DNA of 34,263 bases from Clostridia bacterium (GCA_017429985.1 JAFRNW010000037.1:1-34263), one strand, 5' to 3'; positions 8,093 to 15,908 are shown, numbered from the stretch's first letter. Translations and numbers: made by a program. The notes: generated by a model not told the origin, from the letters alone.

Positions 8093-8995
8093 ATGACACC
8101 ATTCCGCAAGGGCACCCTGTACCTTCTGATCGCGTCCGTTCTGTTCGGCTTTAACGGGTTCTTTTCGAAGTATTCCTACTCCTACGGAATGAATCCGATC
8201 ATGCTGGTCGCGGTACGCAGTGCGTTCGGCGTGCTCCTTCTGCTCCTGGTCCTGCTGTTCAAGCGGGAAAAGATCGTTCCGGCGCTGCGCCGGGGTCAAT
8301 GGGTCACGGTCATCATCGTTTCCCTCCTGTACGCTGCGACCCAGACGCTCTTCCTTGCGTCCTTTGTCTACATGGATTCCGGGCTCTGCGTTTCGGTCCA
8401 GTTCTGCTTTCCCGCGCTGATACTGATCATGGGCGCCCTGTTCTTCCACGACAGGGTGGTCCCGTCCGACGTGTTCTGTTTTTTCCTCTGCTTTGCGGGC
8501 ATCGTCCTTCTGATCCTGCCGGGCCACGTATCCCTGACCGGCATCCTGCTCGCTTTCCTGTCCGGTCTCTGCTTCGCGTGGTATTCGCTGGTCCTGGAGA
8601 AATGCCGCGTCTTTTCCTATATCGGAAAGCTTTCGCTGAGCCTTGTCATCAACGCCATCACGCTGATCGTCATCCTGCCTGTCGCCGCGGCAACCGGAAA
8701 CCTCACGCTTTCCCTGCCCTGCCAGGCATACCTTTATGGATTCATCCTCGCGCTGAACAGCAGCGTGGTGGCCGCGATCCTCTATCAGACCGCCGTCAGC
8801 CTGATCAACGCGAAATACGCCTCGCTCCTGATCACGGTCGAACTCGTGGTCGCGATCGCCGTAGGCATCGTCGCGTTCCATGAAACAGTCCTACCACTGA
8901 CGATCACCGGCAGCGTCTGCATCCTTCTCTCAGCCGTCTTCCTCGTTCTCTTCAAGGAAAACTTCCATTTCACGAAGCATCACCTGCGGCACTGA
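8093..8995 (+). CDS. EamA/DMT-superfamily transporter
   Basis: A 300-aa polytopic membrane protein with about ten hydrophobic helices arranged as two EamA repeats (roughly residues 6-140 and 150-290). Proteins of this superfamily exchange or export small metabolites such as amino acids, sugars or nucleotide precursors. The start at 8093 has a GAGG about 9 nt upstream. It lies 27 nt beyond the terminator of the sugar-acid operon, and I see no convincing promoter between them, so it may depend on read-through. The substrate is unknown. Confidence 0.9.
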   Translation: MTPFRKGTLYLLIASVLFGFNGFFSKYSYSYGMNPIMLVAVRSAFGVLLLLLVLLFKREKIVPALRRGQWVTVIIVSLLYAATQTLFLASFVYMDSGLCVSVQFCFPALILIMGALFFHDRVVPSDVFCFFLCFAGIVLLILPGHVSLTGILLAFLSGLCFAWYSLVLEKCRVFSYIGKLSLSLVINAITLIVILPVAAATGNLTLSLPCQAYLYGFILALNSSVVAAILYQTAVSLINAKYASLLITVELVVAIAVGIVAFHETVLPLTITGSVCILLSAVFLVLFKENFHFTKHHLRH

Positions 8996-9010
8996 TTGCA
9001 GAAAGAGGCG

Positions 9011-9037
9011 GCTGTGTAAAAACAGCATTGTGCACAG
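9011..9037. repeat. Left copy of a related hairpin repeat flanking the Fic/GNAT block
   Basis: The 12-mer GCTGTGTAAAAA here is identical to 11887-11898. The following CATT and CACAG are also shared in order with that right-hand copy. It can fold as a small hairpin (GCTGT/ACAGC) and could double as a weak terminator of the EamA gene. Confidence 0.5.
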
Positions 9038-9124
9038 TTCTTTTCTTTCAGATATCTGATCTCAAAACAACCAGGCCCTTCCCATGATACAGAAGATAAG
9101 CGAATCAGAAATCAAAGGCAGCTT

Positions 9125-9200
9125 ATTCTTTACTTATTTGGCATCATACTTTCCAAATCTTTACTTTCTGAACAAAATCTGTTATATCTGAGTAAAGATT
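9125..9200 (+). promoter_or_regulatory. Promoter and operator-like half-site array upstream of the HTH-Fic gene
   Basis: AATCTTTACT (9156-9165) and its perfect inverse AGTAAAGATT (9191-9200) flank a candidate -10 (TATATC, 9183-9188). A near-copy, ATTCTTTACT, lies at 9125-9134. Centres are 31 and 35 bp apart, about three helical turns. TTTACT at 9160-9165 can serve as the -35 with 17-nt spacing. The layout suggests cooperative repression, plausibly by the HTH domain of the Fic protein itself. The 222 nt between 8996 and 9217 hold nothing else I can support apart from the repeat at 9011. Confidence 0.6.
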
Positions 9201-9217
9201 CCGGCGGAGGTGGGTAC

Positions 9218-10129
9218 GTGATCTCATATGATGTTCTTGAAAAAGCTCTTAAAGATAAGGGCATCGGAAAGACAGAGCTTTCTACACAGCTTGGAATCTC
9301 CACCCGGACCATCGCCAAGATAGGAAAGGGCGAAAAACTTTCCAGTCGGAGTTTACAGAAGATAGCACATTATCTTGGCATGGATCCGGCGATCCTGATG
9401 AGAGAAATCTCAGATAATAAGATCTTGCAGATGCTCAGAGAAGAAAAAGAAAGGAAGCTTCCGGGTGGACTGTATCACGAGCTGCAGGTCAGGATGACAT
9501 ACAATTCCAGTCATATCGAGGGAAGCAAGCTCTCCGAAGATCAGACAAGGCTGATTTTTGAGACAAACACCCTTGATGCGAGTGACGGCATCCCTGTAGA
9601 TGATGTGTTGGAAACGGTGCACCATTTTCGGGCGATTGATTATGTGATTGATATTGCGGAAGAAGAATTGACGGAGGATATCATCAAGCATCTGCATTAT
9701 ATTCTGAAGCATGATACGAGAGATTCCACTCTCGGATGGTTTGCGGCAGGTGATTATAAGAAACGTGCGAATGTAGTTGGAGGCAGGGAAACATCCAAAC
9801 CGTCGGAGGTTCATAAACACATGACGGCTTTGCTTCAGAAGTATAACGCCGGAAAAAATGCCACCGTGGAGGATATCATAGCATTGCATGCCGAGTTCGA
9901 GTATATCCATCCGTTTCAGGATGGAAACGGCAGAGTTGGACGTCTTATAGCATTAAAGGAGTGCCTGCGGCATAATGTGACCCCTTTTATCATCGAGGAT
10001 GCAAAGAAAAGCTGCTATTACAGAGGCCTTTCCGAATGGAGAAACGAAAAAGGATGGCTTACGGATACCTGTCTGGACGGACAGGATACGTTCATACGAC
10101 TTATGGATATGCTGGAAATACATTACTGA
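9218..10129 (+). CDS. Fic-family protein with N-terminal HTH domain
   Basis: A 303-aa protein. Residues about 1-60 form an XRE/Cro-like helix-turn-helix (GIGKTELSTQLGISTRTIAK). The Fic domain follows, with the intact active-site motif HPFQDGNGRVGR at 231-242 (catalytic H231) and an N-terminal inhibitory-helix motif S97-x3-E101-G102 (class II). Fic enzymes transfer AMP or another nucleotide moiety to protein hydroxyls; the inhibitory Glu keeps them quiescent. The start is GTG at 9218, fixed by GGAGG 7 nt upstream; the nearby ATGs are out of frame. DNA here is visibly more AT-rich than in neighbouring operons, suggesting acquisition. An autoregulated toxin-like or stress role is inference. Confidence 0.92.
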   Translation: MISYDVLEKALKDKGIGKTELSTQLGISTRTIAKIGKGEKLSSRSLQKIAHYLGMDPAILMREISDNKILQMLREEKERKLPGGLYHELQVRMTYNSSHIEGSKLSEDQTRLIFETNTLDASDGIPVDDVLETVHHFRAIDYVIDIAEEELTEDIIKHLHYILKHDTRDSTLGWFAAGDYKKRANVVGGRETSKPSEVHKHMTALLQKYNAGKNATVEDIIALHAEFEYIHPFQDGNGRVGRLIALKECLRHNVTPFIIEDAKKSCYYRGLSEWRNEKGWLTDTCLDGQDTFIRLMDMLEIHY

Positions 10130-10196
10130 TCATATCTTTTGATTTTTACTGACCGGTTGATCTTGAATTGCTTTATGCCGGAGGGAGGCGGGAAAA

Positions 10197-10616
10197 ATGA
10201 TTCGTTATATGGATCATATTACACCTGAAGAGTATATGGAATTACGCAGAAAAGTTGGATGGATGGAGTTTCCTCTTGAGGAAGCCCGAAACTGCGTTGA
10301 AAATGCTTATATGCTGGTCTGCGTGAGGAACGAAGATGAAAAAGCTGTCGGGGTTGTCAGACTGCTGTGGGACGGCGGATATGTCGCATTTCTGTCGGAT
10401 GTTATCGTTGATCCTGATTATCAGGGTCAGGGAATAGGCAGGACTCTTGTAGAAGCGGTCATTCAAAGAATTAAAGATGATATGAAGCCGGGATATAAGG
10501 TTAAGCTGAATCTGAACGCAGCGAAAGGCAAAGAACCGTTTTATGAAAAGCTTGGCTTTAAGATCAGGCCAAACGAGGGTGCCGGAGCCGGAATGGATCA
10601 GTGGTTAACAATATAG
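10197..10616 (+). CDS. GNAT-family N-acetyltransferase
   Basis: A 139-aa single-domain acetyltransferase. The acetyl-CoA pyrophosphate-binding motif is VIVDPDYQGQGIGRTLVEAV (about residues 65-84), and FYEKLGFKIRP near 118-128 is the usual C-terminal GNAT strand. The start at 10197 has a strong GGAGG about 9 nt upstream. It lies 67 nt after the HTH-Fic gene in the same orientation with no terminator between, so co-transcription is likely. The substrate is unknown. GNATs occur both as housekeeping enzymes and as toxins of RHH/HTH-GNAT modules; this one has no dedicated antitoxin gene beside it. Confidence 0.9.
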   Translation: MIRYMDHITPEEYMELRRKVGWMEFPLEEARNCVENAYMLVCVRNEDEKAVGVVRLLWDGGYVAFLSDVIVDPDYQGQGIGRTLVEAVIQRIKDDMKPGYKVKLNLNAAKGKEPFYEKLGFKIRPNEGAGAGMDQWLTI

Positions 10617-10783
10617 AATTGATATTTCTCTATGAACAAATCACTCCAGAGAGGAATCTGATTTTTGAATCACAGAGCAATCGGAAAAGCGTTTTATAAA
10701 TCCTTGCCTAGTCGCGGTTTTTCAGAATGATTCATCTTTCACTTCTCCGGCAGTTACGGGCATTTCCATTTATTTCAATCTAA

Positions 10784-10890
10784 TTAGGGAATTTTTTTAG
10801 AGAAGTTTAAACAAATAATTCCCTATTTTTGGAAACTCTTTGCAAATTAGGGAACAAAGTGATATAATTTAGCATAGAAAAGTTCCCTAA
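10784..10890. promoter_or_regulatory. Four alternating TTAGGGAA half-sites upstream of the second Fic gene
   Basis: Half-sites lie at 10784-10792 (TTAGGGAAT), 10818-10826 (ATTCCCTAT), 10847-10855 (TTAGGGAAC) and 10882-10890 (GTTCCCTAA). Orientation alternates and centre spacings are 34, 29 and 35 bp. The third copy lies in the spacer between -35 and -10; the fourth lies just downstream of the -10. This is strongly operator-like. Nothing else is recognisable in the 286-nt gap from 10617 to 10902. Confidence 0.7.
10840..10868 (+). promoter_or_regulatory. Promoter of the second Fic gene
   Basis: TTGCAA (10840-10845) and a perfect TATAAT (10863-10868) have ideal 17-nt spacing, 35 nt upstream of the start codon. 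Confidence 0.8.
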
Positions 10891-10902
10891 TCGGAGGGTG
10901 AT

Positions 10903-11844
10903 ATGGAAAACAACACGTTTTCGACCATTCAGGAATTGCTGCAGCAGAAGGCGGACTGTCAGGCCCGTCTGAATCTGCTGCCGTATGACGGCACGCCTGA
11001 AATCAAAGAGCAGAATAACGGCAGATATCTGTATATTCGGAAGAGGGTCGCGTCAAGACTGACCTCCGAATATGTCGGCGTGTATACGGATGATCTGTAT
11101 CAGCTGCTTCTGCGCAACGCTCGCGAAGCAAGGGATCTGCGCAAACAGATCCGGCACATTGAAAAAAAGCTTGCAGAGCTCGGCTATTCAGAAGCAGATC
11201 TGCCCCCGCGGGTATTGATGAATCTGGATTTTGCGCGGGCGAATATGAAAGCCAGCATCTACGACCAGGCGGTTCTGGAGGGCGTGGCAACGACCTTTCC
11301 CCAGGCAGAAGATATCATCGAAAACGGCAGGGTGTCCGGTATGACGGCTTCCGATGTGCAGAAGGTTCTGAATTTGAAGCATGCGTGGGAATTCATCATG
11401 GATAAGGACGTCATCGCATGCCCGACGGATTACTATGTGCTCTGCCATATCGCCCGCCTTGTCAACGAGGGCTTCTACTTGGATGGCGGAAGGATCCGCG
11501 GTGTCCCGGTGACCATCGGTGGCACGACCTATATTCCGCCTCTGCCCATCGAGCAGATCGTACGGGAGGAACTGGACGGGATCCTGCACGGTTCCGGCGA
11601 TGAAGTCGAAACCGCGATCCGGCTTTGCCTGTATTGCATGAAGATGCAGATCTTCAACGACGGCAACAAACGCGCCGCCGTTATCGCAGCGAACCATTAT
11701 ATGATCTCCCACGGACAGGGTCTCCTTGTCATCCCGGAGTCCGTCGTTCCGGAATTCAAACGGCTGCTTGTCGCGTATTATGAGGACCGTGACAACGGCG
11801 AGATCACGGCTTTTCTGCGGGAGAGGTGCTGGAGACAGTTCTGA
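10903..11844 (+). CDS. Fic-family protein with His-to-Gln active-site substitution
   Basis: A 313-aa protein. The N-terminus (about 5-95) contains the segment NGRYLYIRKRVASRLTSEYV, seen in front of several clostridial Fic and toxin proteins, followed by a charged helix. An inhibitory-helix-like segment (AVLEGVATT, E126) lacks the usual Ser/Thr. The Fic core reads QIFNDGNKRAA at 249-259: the loop Asp, Gly, Asn and Arg are kept, but the catalytic His is Gln249 (CAG, 11647-11649). Classical AMP transfer should therefore be lost or altered. The frame is intact over full length, so it is not an obvious pseudogene. The start at 10903 has GGAGGG 6-7 nt upstream. The family call is firm; function is unknown. 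Confidence 0.9.
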   Translation: MENNTFSTIQELLQQKADCQARLNLLPYDGTPEIKEQNNGRYLYIRKRVASRLTSEYVGVYTDDLYQLLLRNAREARDLRKQIRHIEKKLAELGYSEADLPPRVLMNLDFARANMKASIYDQAVLEGVATTFPQAEDIIENGRVSGMTASDVQKVLNLKHAWEFIMDKDVIACPTDYYVLCHIARLVNEGFYLDGGRIRGVPVTIGGTTYIPPLPIEQIVREELDGILHGSGDEVETAIRLCLYCMKMQIFNDGNKRAAVIAANHYMISHGQGLLVIPESVVPEFKRLLVAYYEDRDNGEITAFLRERCWRQF

Positions 11845-11882
11845 CACAGTCACGGAAGCAAAAGACGATACGGTTGTAAAAC

Positions 11883-11916
11883 GAGAGCTGTGTAAAAATC
11901 ATTTTACACAGCCCTC
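11883..11916. terminator. Right hairpin repeat and bidirectional terminator
   Basis: A 15-bp stem with one mismatch (11883-11897 with 11902-11916) and a 4-nt loop lies between the converging Fic and XpaC-like genes. On the minus strand it is followed by GTTTT. Its core (11887-11911) is the right-hand copy of the repeat at 9011-9037. It can act as a terminator for both genes; the shared sequence with the left copy suggests it is also a mobile or boundary element. Confidence 0.7.
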
Positions 11917-11943
11917 ATTATTGTATCGGTTTTTATGGGTCCG

Positions 11944-12678
11944 TCAGAGTTTCAGATCGGTCAGGCCCATCTTGTCGTCTACCAGACCGTCCCTCTGGAA
12001 CGCGATGCGCATCGCCTTCATCTCGACGGACATATCCAGCTTGTCGTTCTCAAACAGTTTCGTGTTGAGCGTGTCGAGCGCGGCCTTGATGTCCTCCAGA
12101 TACTTCATGACCTTCGCGTTCATATCCTCGGTCAGCGCTCCGTTCGATTCCAGCCTCTGATACTTCTCCAGGATCTCGCCGAACGTCGGGATATAGTAGT
12201 TCAGGCACTGTCTCGCGTTGGTGATCTGGTCGGGCTTCTGCCTGAGGATCTGGAGCGTTCTCTCAAACAGCTTGCAGATCTCGCTGCTCCCGCGCTTCAC
12301 CCCGGCGTCCCGGATACTGGTCCCGAGTTTGCGGAGTTCGAGCAGGTTGTGCGCACCCTTTTTGAGCGCGGCCTGTTCGTCCGCCGTCAGCGGACGGCCC
12401 GATTCGTCCTTGACCTGGGTCTTGTCGTCTTTCCCGGAGGGTTTCGCTTCCGCGTTCTTGCTGTCCCGGCTGACGGAGATGATCACGACGACCACAAAGA
12501 CGACCAGCAGGATCAGGATCAGCACAGCCGCCCAGAGAAGGATCTTCGCGATGGATCCCAGCGTGGACGCGAGGACGGATCCGCCGGAAGACGATCCGTG
12601 CGTGCCCGTGATCAGCAGCACGATCACCAGCACTGCGACGATCAGGATCGGACTGAGGATGGAACCTTTCTTTTTCAT
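11944..12678 (-). CDS. XpaC-like membrane protein, TelA partner
   Basis: A 244-aa protein with two N-terminal hydrophobic helices (about 8-24 and 46-70), a Ser/Gly-rich connector, then a charged, helical cytoplasmic domain (about 95-244) of the kind found in 5-bromo-4-chloroindolyl-phosphate-hydrolysis (XpaC) proteins. The recognition rests mainly on this architecture and on its position next to TelA, since xpaC-telA pairs are common in Firmicutes. The start at 12678 has AAGGAG about 9 nt upstream. It lies 38 nt after telA and is probably co-transcribed. The molecular function of the family is poorly understood; links to envelope stress and lantibiotic or tellurite tolerance have been reported. 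Confidence 0.7.
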   Translation of the reverse strand: MKKKGSILSPILIVAVLVIVLLITGTHGSSSGGSVLASTLGSIAKILLWAAVLILILLVVFVVVVIISVSRDSKNAEAKPSGKDDKTQVKDESGRPLTADEQAALKKGAHNLLELRKLGTSIRDAGVKRGSSEICKLFERTLQILRQKPDQITNARQCLNYYIPTFGEILEKYQRLESNGALTEDMNAKVMKYLEDIKAALDTLNTKLFENDKLDMSVEMKAMRIAFQRDGLVDDKMGLTDLKL

Positions 12679-12716
12679 GTCTGGAACTCCTTATTCATGC
12701 TCAAAAAGCAGAGCGG

Positions 12717-13967
12717 TCATTCTTCTTTCTCGGCTTCGATCACAATGTCCGCGTGCGGTTTTTCCGCGGGGACTTCCGCGCCGGATCCGAGGGAATTGTT
12801 GCGGATGTCCAGCAGCTTCTGCTTGAGCGTTCCCTCGATCTGGTACAGCTCCTGCTCCGCCGCGCGGCGTTTGATGCGTCCCTCCTCCTGGATCTTGATC
12901 ACTTCGTCCAGGGAGGCGATCAGCTGTTCGTTCGCGTACTTGACGGTCTCCAGCTCGATGATGCCCTTCTCGCTTTCCTTGGCGATCTCGACGGTGCCGG
13001 TCTTCAGCTTCTCGGCGTTCTCCTTGATCAGCTGGTTCGTCAGGTCCGTGACGGCTTTCTCGGCCTTCATCGCGTCTTCCGCGTGCGCCATGCCGAGCGC
13101 GAGGACCATCTGGTTCTTCCAGAGCGGGATCGTGTTGTTCACGATGGAGGTGATCTTCTCGCTCATCAGGATGTCGTTGTTCTGGATCAGGCGGATCTGC
13201 GGCGCCATCTGGATGCTGATCGTTCTCGTCAGCTCGAGGTCATGCAGCTTCTTGTCGAAGCGGTCGCACTGCGCGGCGAAGTCGTTCGCCTTCTGCGCGT
13301 CCTCCGCGAGCCCGCTCTCCTTCGCCTTGTTCTGCAGCTCCACCAGCCTGCCCTTCTGCTCCTCTTCCAGCTTTTTCTTTCCGGCGAGGATGTACATGGT
13401 CAGTTCCTTGAAGTAGGTGACGTTGTTGCCGTACATCGTGTCGAGCATGACGACGTCCTTCAGGAGCACGTTCTGCTGGTCTTCCAGTTTGGTGACGACC
13501 GCGTTCACGTTCGCTTCCGCGGATGCGTACTTGGCGTTGAACGTGCTGACGTCCGATTTCTTCTTCTTCAGCCAGCCGAACAGGCCCTTCGGTTCCTCGT
13601 CGATGTCAAACTCCTTCAGCTGGGTAACCAGTCCCGCGATCATGTCGCCGACCTGGCCGAGGTCTTTCGTGCGCACGTTGTCCAGCGCGGTATCCGCGAA
13701 ATCCGACATCTTCTTCTGGCAGGCGACACCGTACTGAAGAACGATGTTCGTGTTGCTCAGGTCGATCTTCTGCGAAAATTCGTCCACCGTCTTCTTCTCG
13801 TCATCGGTCAGATTGACGTCGCCGAGATAGGAGCCTTCCGTCGCTGAAACGACGCTCTTGATCTCCTCGGTCAGCGCGGCGGTTGTCTGGGCGGCTGTCG
13901 TTTCCTCCAGAACAGGGGGATCCATCTCCGGCTCCAGGGTCAGTACGATGTTGTTTTCTTCTGTCAT
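12717..13967 (-). CDS. TelA-family toxic anion resistance protein
   Basis: A 416-aa, largely helical cytoplasmic protein. The segments DNVRTKDLGQVGDMIAGLV, MYGNNVTYFKELTMYILAG and QMAPQIRLIQNNDILMSEKI are characteristic of the TelA/KlaA family, whose members are associated with tellurite and cell-envelope antimicrobial tolerance. The start at 13967 (MTEENN) is set by GGAGG about 9 nt upstream; an upstream in-frame extension has no ribosome binding site. It forms a two-gene unit with the XpaC-like gene. An N-terminal acidic, Thr/Ala-rich stretch (about 10-45) looks disordered. No tellurite-specific (ter) genes are nearby, so general envelope stress is the likelier role. Confidence 0.88.
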   Translation of the reverse strand: MTEENNIVLTLEPEMDPPVLEETTAAQTTAALTEEIKSVVSATEGSYLGDVNLTDDEKKTVDEFSQKIDLSNTNIVLQYGVACQKKMSDFADTALDNVRTKDLGQVGDMIAGLVTQLKEFDIDEEPKGLFGWLKKKKSDVSTFNAKYASAEANVNAVVTKLEDQQNVLLKDVVMLDTMYGNNVTYFKELTMYILAGKKKLEEEQKGRLVELQNKAKESGLAEDAQKANDFAAQCDRFDKKLHDLELTRTISIQMAPQIRLIQNNDILMSEKITSIVNNTIPLWKNQMVLALGMAHAEDAMKAEKAVTDLTNQLIKENAEKLKTGTVEIAKESEKGIIELETVKYANEQLIASLDEVIKIQEEGRIKRRAAEQELYQIEGTLKQKLLDIRNNSLGSGAEVPAEKPHADIVIEAEKEE

Positions 13968-14106
13968 TTTGCTCGACCTCCATTGCTGTATTATTATGGA
14001 AACTTGATTGCATGCTCCGCGGCGGACCATCCTCCGCCACTTTATCTATATTTTACTCTAAAATGAAAGAAAAATATATAACTTTTCTTGGAAAACGGCG
14101 TCCCCG

Positions 14107-15357
14107 TTATCCCGAAATCGCGAAAATGACCCCCGCGGCGGCGCTGCAAAGGAGCAGGACCAGCCCGACCTTCCAGTGCGCCTTCCGGTTCATGTCCATG
14201 ATCCCGAAGAATTCGCGCACGAATCCGTTGGGCCAGAAGTACCATTTCGTCCGGCTCGCGATCCCCTCCGCGTCCAGTCCCGCCTTTCTCGCGAGGATCC
14301 CGCTCCGCAGCACGTGGAAGTTGGTGGTCGCGAACGCGACCTTCGCGTCCGGCTTCTCCTTGTCGATGATCCTTTTGGAGAAGACCATGTTCTCCCAGGT
14401 GTTCGCGGATTCCTTCTCGGCGAGCACCTCGTCCTGCTCGGCGCCGTGCGTCAGCAGGTAGAACTCCATCGCGGATCCCTCGCTCATGATCTCGTTTTTG
14501 CCCTGCCCGCCGGACGGAACGTAGATCACCTTTTTGCCCGTGGCGATCTCCTGGTCCCACGCGTACCGGATCGCGCGGTTCACCCTGCCCTTCAGAAGCG
14601 GAAGGAGCCCTCCCTCCCTGCTGATGAGGCATCCCAGGATGATGATGTAGTCCTTGTCGTAGGCGGGCTTCTTCCTGGCGGCCGCAAAGCCCAGGATCCC
14701 CGTCCCGACCGCGACGCACTCGTAATAGCAGAGGAACAGCAGCAGGAACAGCGTTACGGCAAGGTAGACCCCCTCCGCCCACGTGTTTCCCGCAAGCCCG
14801 TTCGGCACGATCACCTTCCGGTAGACAAGGTCCGTCGCCGCGTACAGGAGGAACGACCCGCCGATGTACAGCACGGATAGGATCACGCCGTTGAGATTCT
14901 TCAGCCGGAACCCCTCGTGCCGGATCAGGGATATGTTGCTGACGGTGACGAGCAGGCAGACCAGCCCGAAAAACGCGAGGGCATACCACGAGAACAGCAT
15001 CGGGAAGGTGATCATCCGGTCAAAGACCGCCCGGAGGCCGAGCTGTTCCGGATCCCGGATGCAGGACAGGAAATAGTCAAGAAGAAACAGCGTCAGCACG
15101 ATCTCGAACAGGATCGCCCCGATCACCATGATGTTTCCGAACGAATAGAAATCCCTTCTGAGGTTCCTTTTCAGCGCGGATGAGAGCAGCGCGATCGTGA
15201 AGATCTGGAAGATGAACAGGACCGAAAGGACCGCCTGTCCGCGCATGGAGGGATCCATTCTGTCCCGCAGGCGGAACACCGTCACCGCCGCGATCGCCGC
15301 CGTCGCGAGAAAGACGGCCTCGTATTTTCTTCTGAACTCTTTTTCCGTCCGGTCCAT
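14107..15357 (-). CDS. YdcF/DUF218-family membrane protein
   Basis: A 416-aa protein. Several N-terminal membrane helices (about 15-30, 42-62, 74-98, 116-140, 158-178, 196-228) precede a DUF218 domain (about 237-385). That domain keeps LGC (241-243), PSGGQG (281-286), the E-SANTWEN acidic/Asn motif (316-323) and TTNFHVLRS (344-352). A final helix follows (about 397-414). DUF218 proteins such as SanA and ElyC act at the membrane and are linked to envelope integrity or peptidoglycan precursor metabolism; the reaction is not established. The start at 15357 (MDRTEKEF) has only a weak CGGG upstream and sits right after the terminator of the upstream gene. Confidence 0.85.
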   Translation of the reverse strand: MDRTEKEFRRKYEAVFLATAAIAAVTVFRLRDRMDPSMRGQAVLSVLFIFQIFTIALLSSALKRNLRRDFYSFGNIMVIGAILFEIVLTLFLLDYFLSCIRDPEQLGLRAVFDRMITFPMLFSWYALAFFGLVCLLVTVSNISLIRHEGFRLKNLNGVILSVLYIGGSFLLYAATDLVYRKVIVPNGLAGNTWAEGVYLAVTLFLLLFLCYYECVAVGTGILGFAAARKKPAYDKDYIIILGCLISREGGLLPLLKGRVNRAIRYAWDQEIATGKKVIYVPSGGQGKNEIMSEGSAMEFYLLTHGAEQDEVLAEKESANTWENMVFSKRIIDKEKPDAKVAFATTNFHVLRSGILARKAGLDAEGIASRTKWYFWPNGFVREFFGIMDMNRKAHWKVGLVLLLCSAAAGVIFAISG

Positions 15358-15366
15358 TCCCGATAA

Positions 15367-15410
15367 TAAAAAACCCGCCGCCGAAGCCTTTGACCGCTCC
15401 GGCAAACGGG
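15367..15410 (-). terminator. Rho-independent terminator of the EF-hand protein gene
   Basis: On the minus strand an interrupted GC-rich stem (CCCG with CGGG at 15407-15410/15374-15377, plus internal GCCG/CGGC pairs) is followed by TTTTTT at 15368-15373. It lies 19 nt past the stop of the upstream gene and overlaps the leader of the YdcF-type gene. Confidence 0.65.
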
Positions 15411-15428
15411 TCGTGTCTTTAAAAGATC

Positions 15429-15908
15429 TTATTTGTTGATGATCTCTTCCTGGACAGCCTCGGCGACTTCCTCCGCGGCTTCCGCGGTCTTCTCAGCGGC
15501 TTCCTCCGCGATCTCAGCGGCTTCCTCGGCGACTTCTCCCGTCGCGTCGACGACCTGCGCTTCCGCTTCCGCCGCGTCGTGCTTGATGTCGGCATAGACC
15601 TCCCCGGCCTTTTCCTTCACCTTTTCAACGCCTTCCTTGACCTTGTCGGCCCCTTTCCCGATGTCCTCAGCCAGCTTCGGATTCTTTTCCTGGACGTATT
15701 TCTTGGCGTCCTCGAACGCGTCGCCCGCAGCCTTCTTGACCTCGATGGCAACGTCCTTGTAATCGACTTTTCCGTCTTCATTGACGTCTTTGACGCCGTC
15801 CGGATTGTTCTCCCTGAACTTCTCCGCGACCTTTACCGTCGCGACTGCCGCACCTGCCGTTGCGCCGATGCCGAGCAGTTTTTTGAAAAATCTACCGATT
15901 CCGCTCAT
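15429..15908 (-). CDS. Small protein with EF-hand/dockerin-type loop and amphipathic helical repeats
   Basis: A 159-aa protein I do not recognise as a named family. Residues 11-26 are Gly/Ala-rich and hydrophobic, resembling the start of YtxH-like proteins. A canonical calcium-loop pattern, DVNEDGKVDYKD (D41, N43, D45, G46, V48, D52), matches EF-hand/dockerin loops. From about 55 to the end it is Lys/Glu/Ala-rich with repeating EEAAE and KVKE units, as in LEA-like or apolipoprotein-like amphipathic helices. The start at 15908 has a strong AAGGAGGG 9-10 nt upstream, and it has its own promoter. A membrane- or stress-associated, calcium-responsive role is only a guess. Confidence 0.8.
   Translation of the reverse strand: MSGIGRFFKKLLGIGATAGAAVATVKVAEKFRENNPDGVKDVNEDGKVDYKDVAIEVKKAAGDAFEDAKKYVQEKNPKLAEDIGKGADKVKEGVEKVKEKAGEVYADIKHDAAEAEAQVVDATGEVAEEAAEIAEEAAEKTAEAAEEVAEAVQEEIINK

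Noticed and set aside
9011..11916. Interpretation of the block as an IS256-type transposon with TGTGTAAAA ends
   Set aside because: There is no transposase gene or target-site duplication visible; the terminal similarity alone is too weak.
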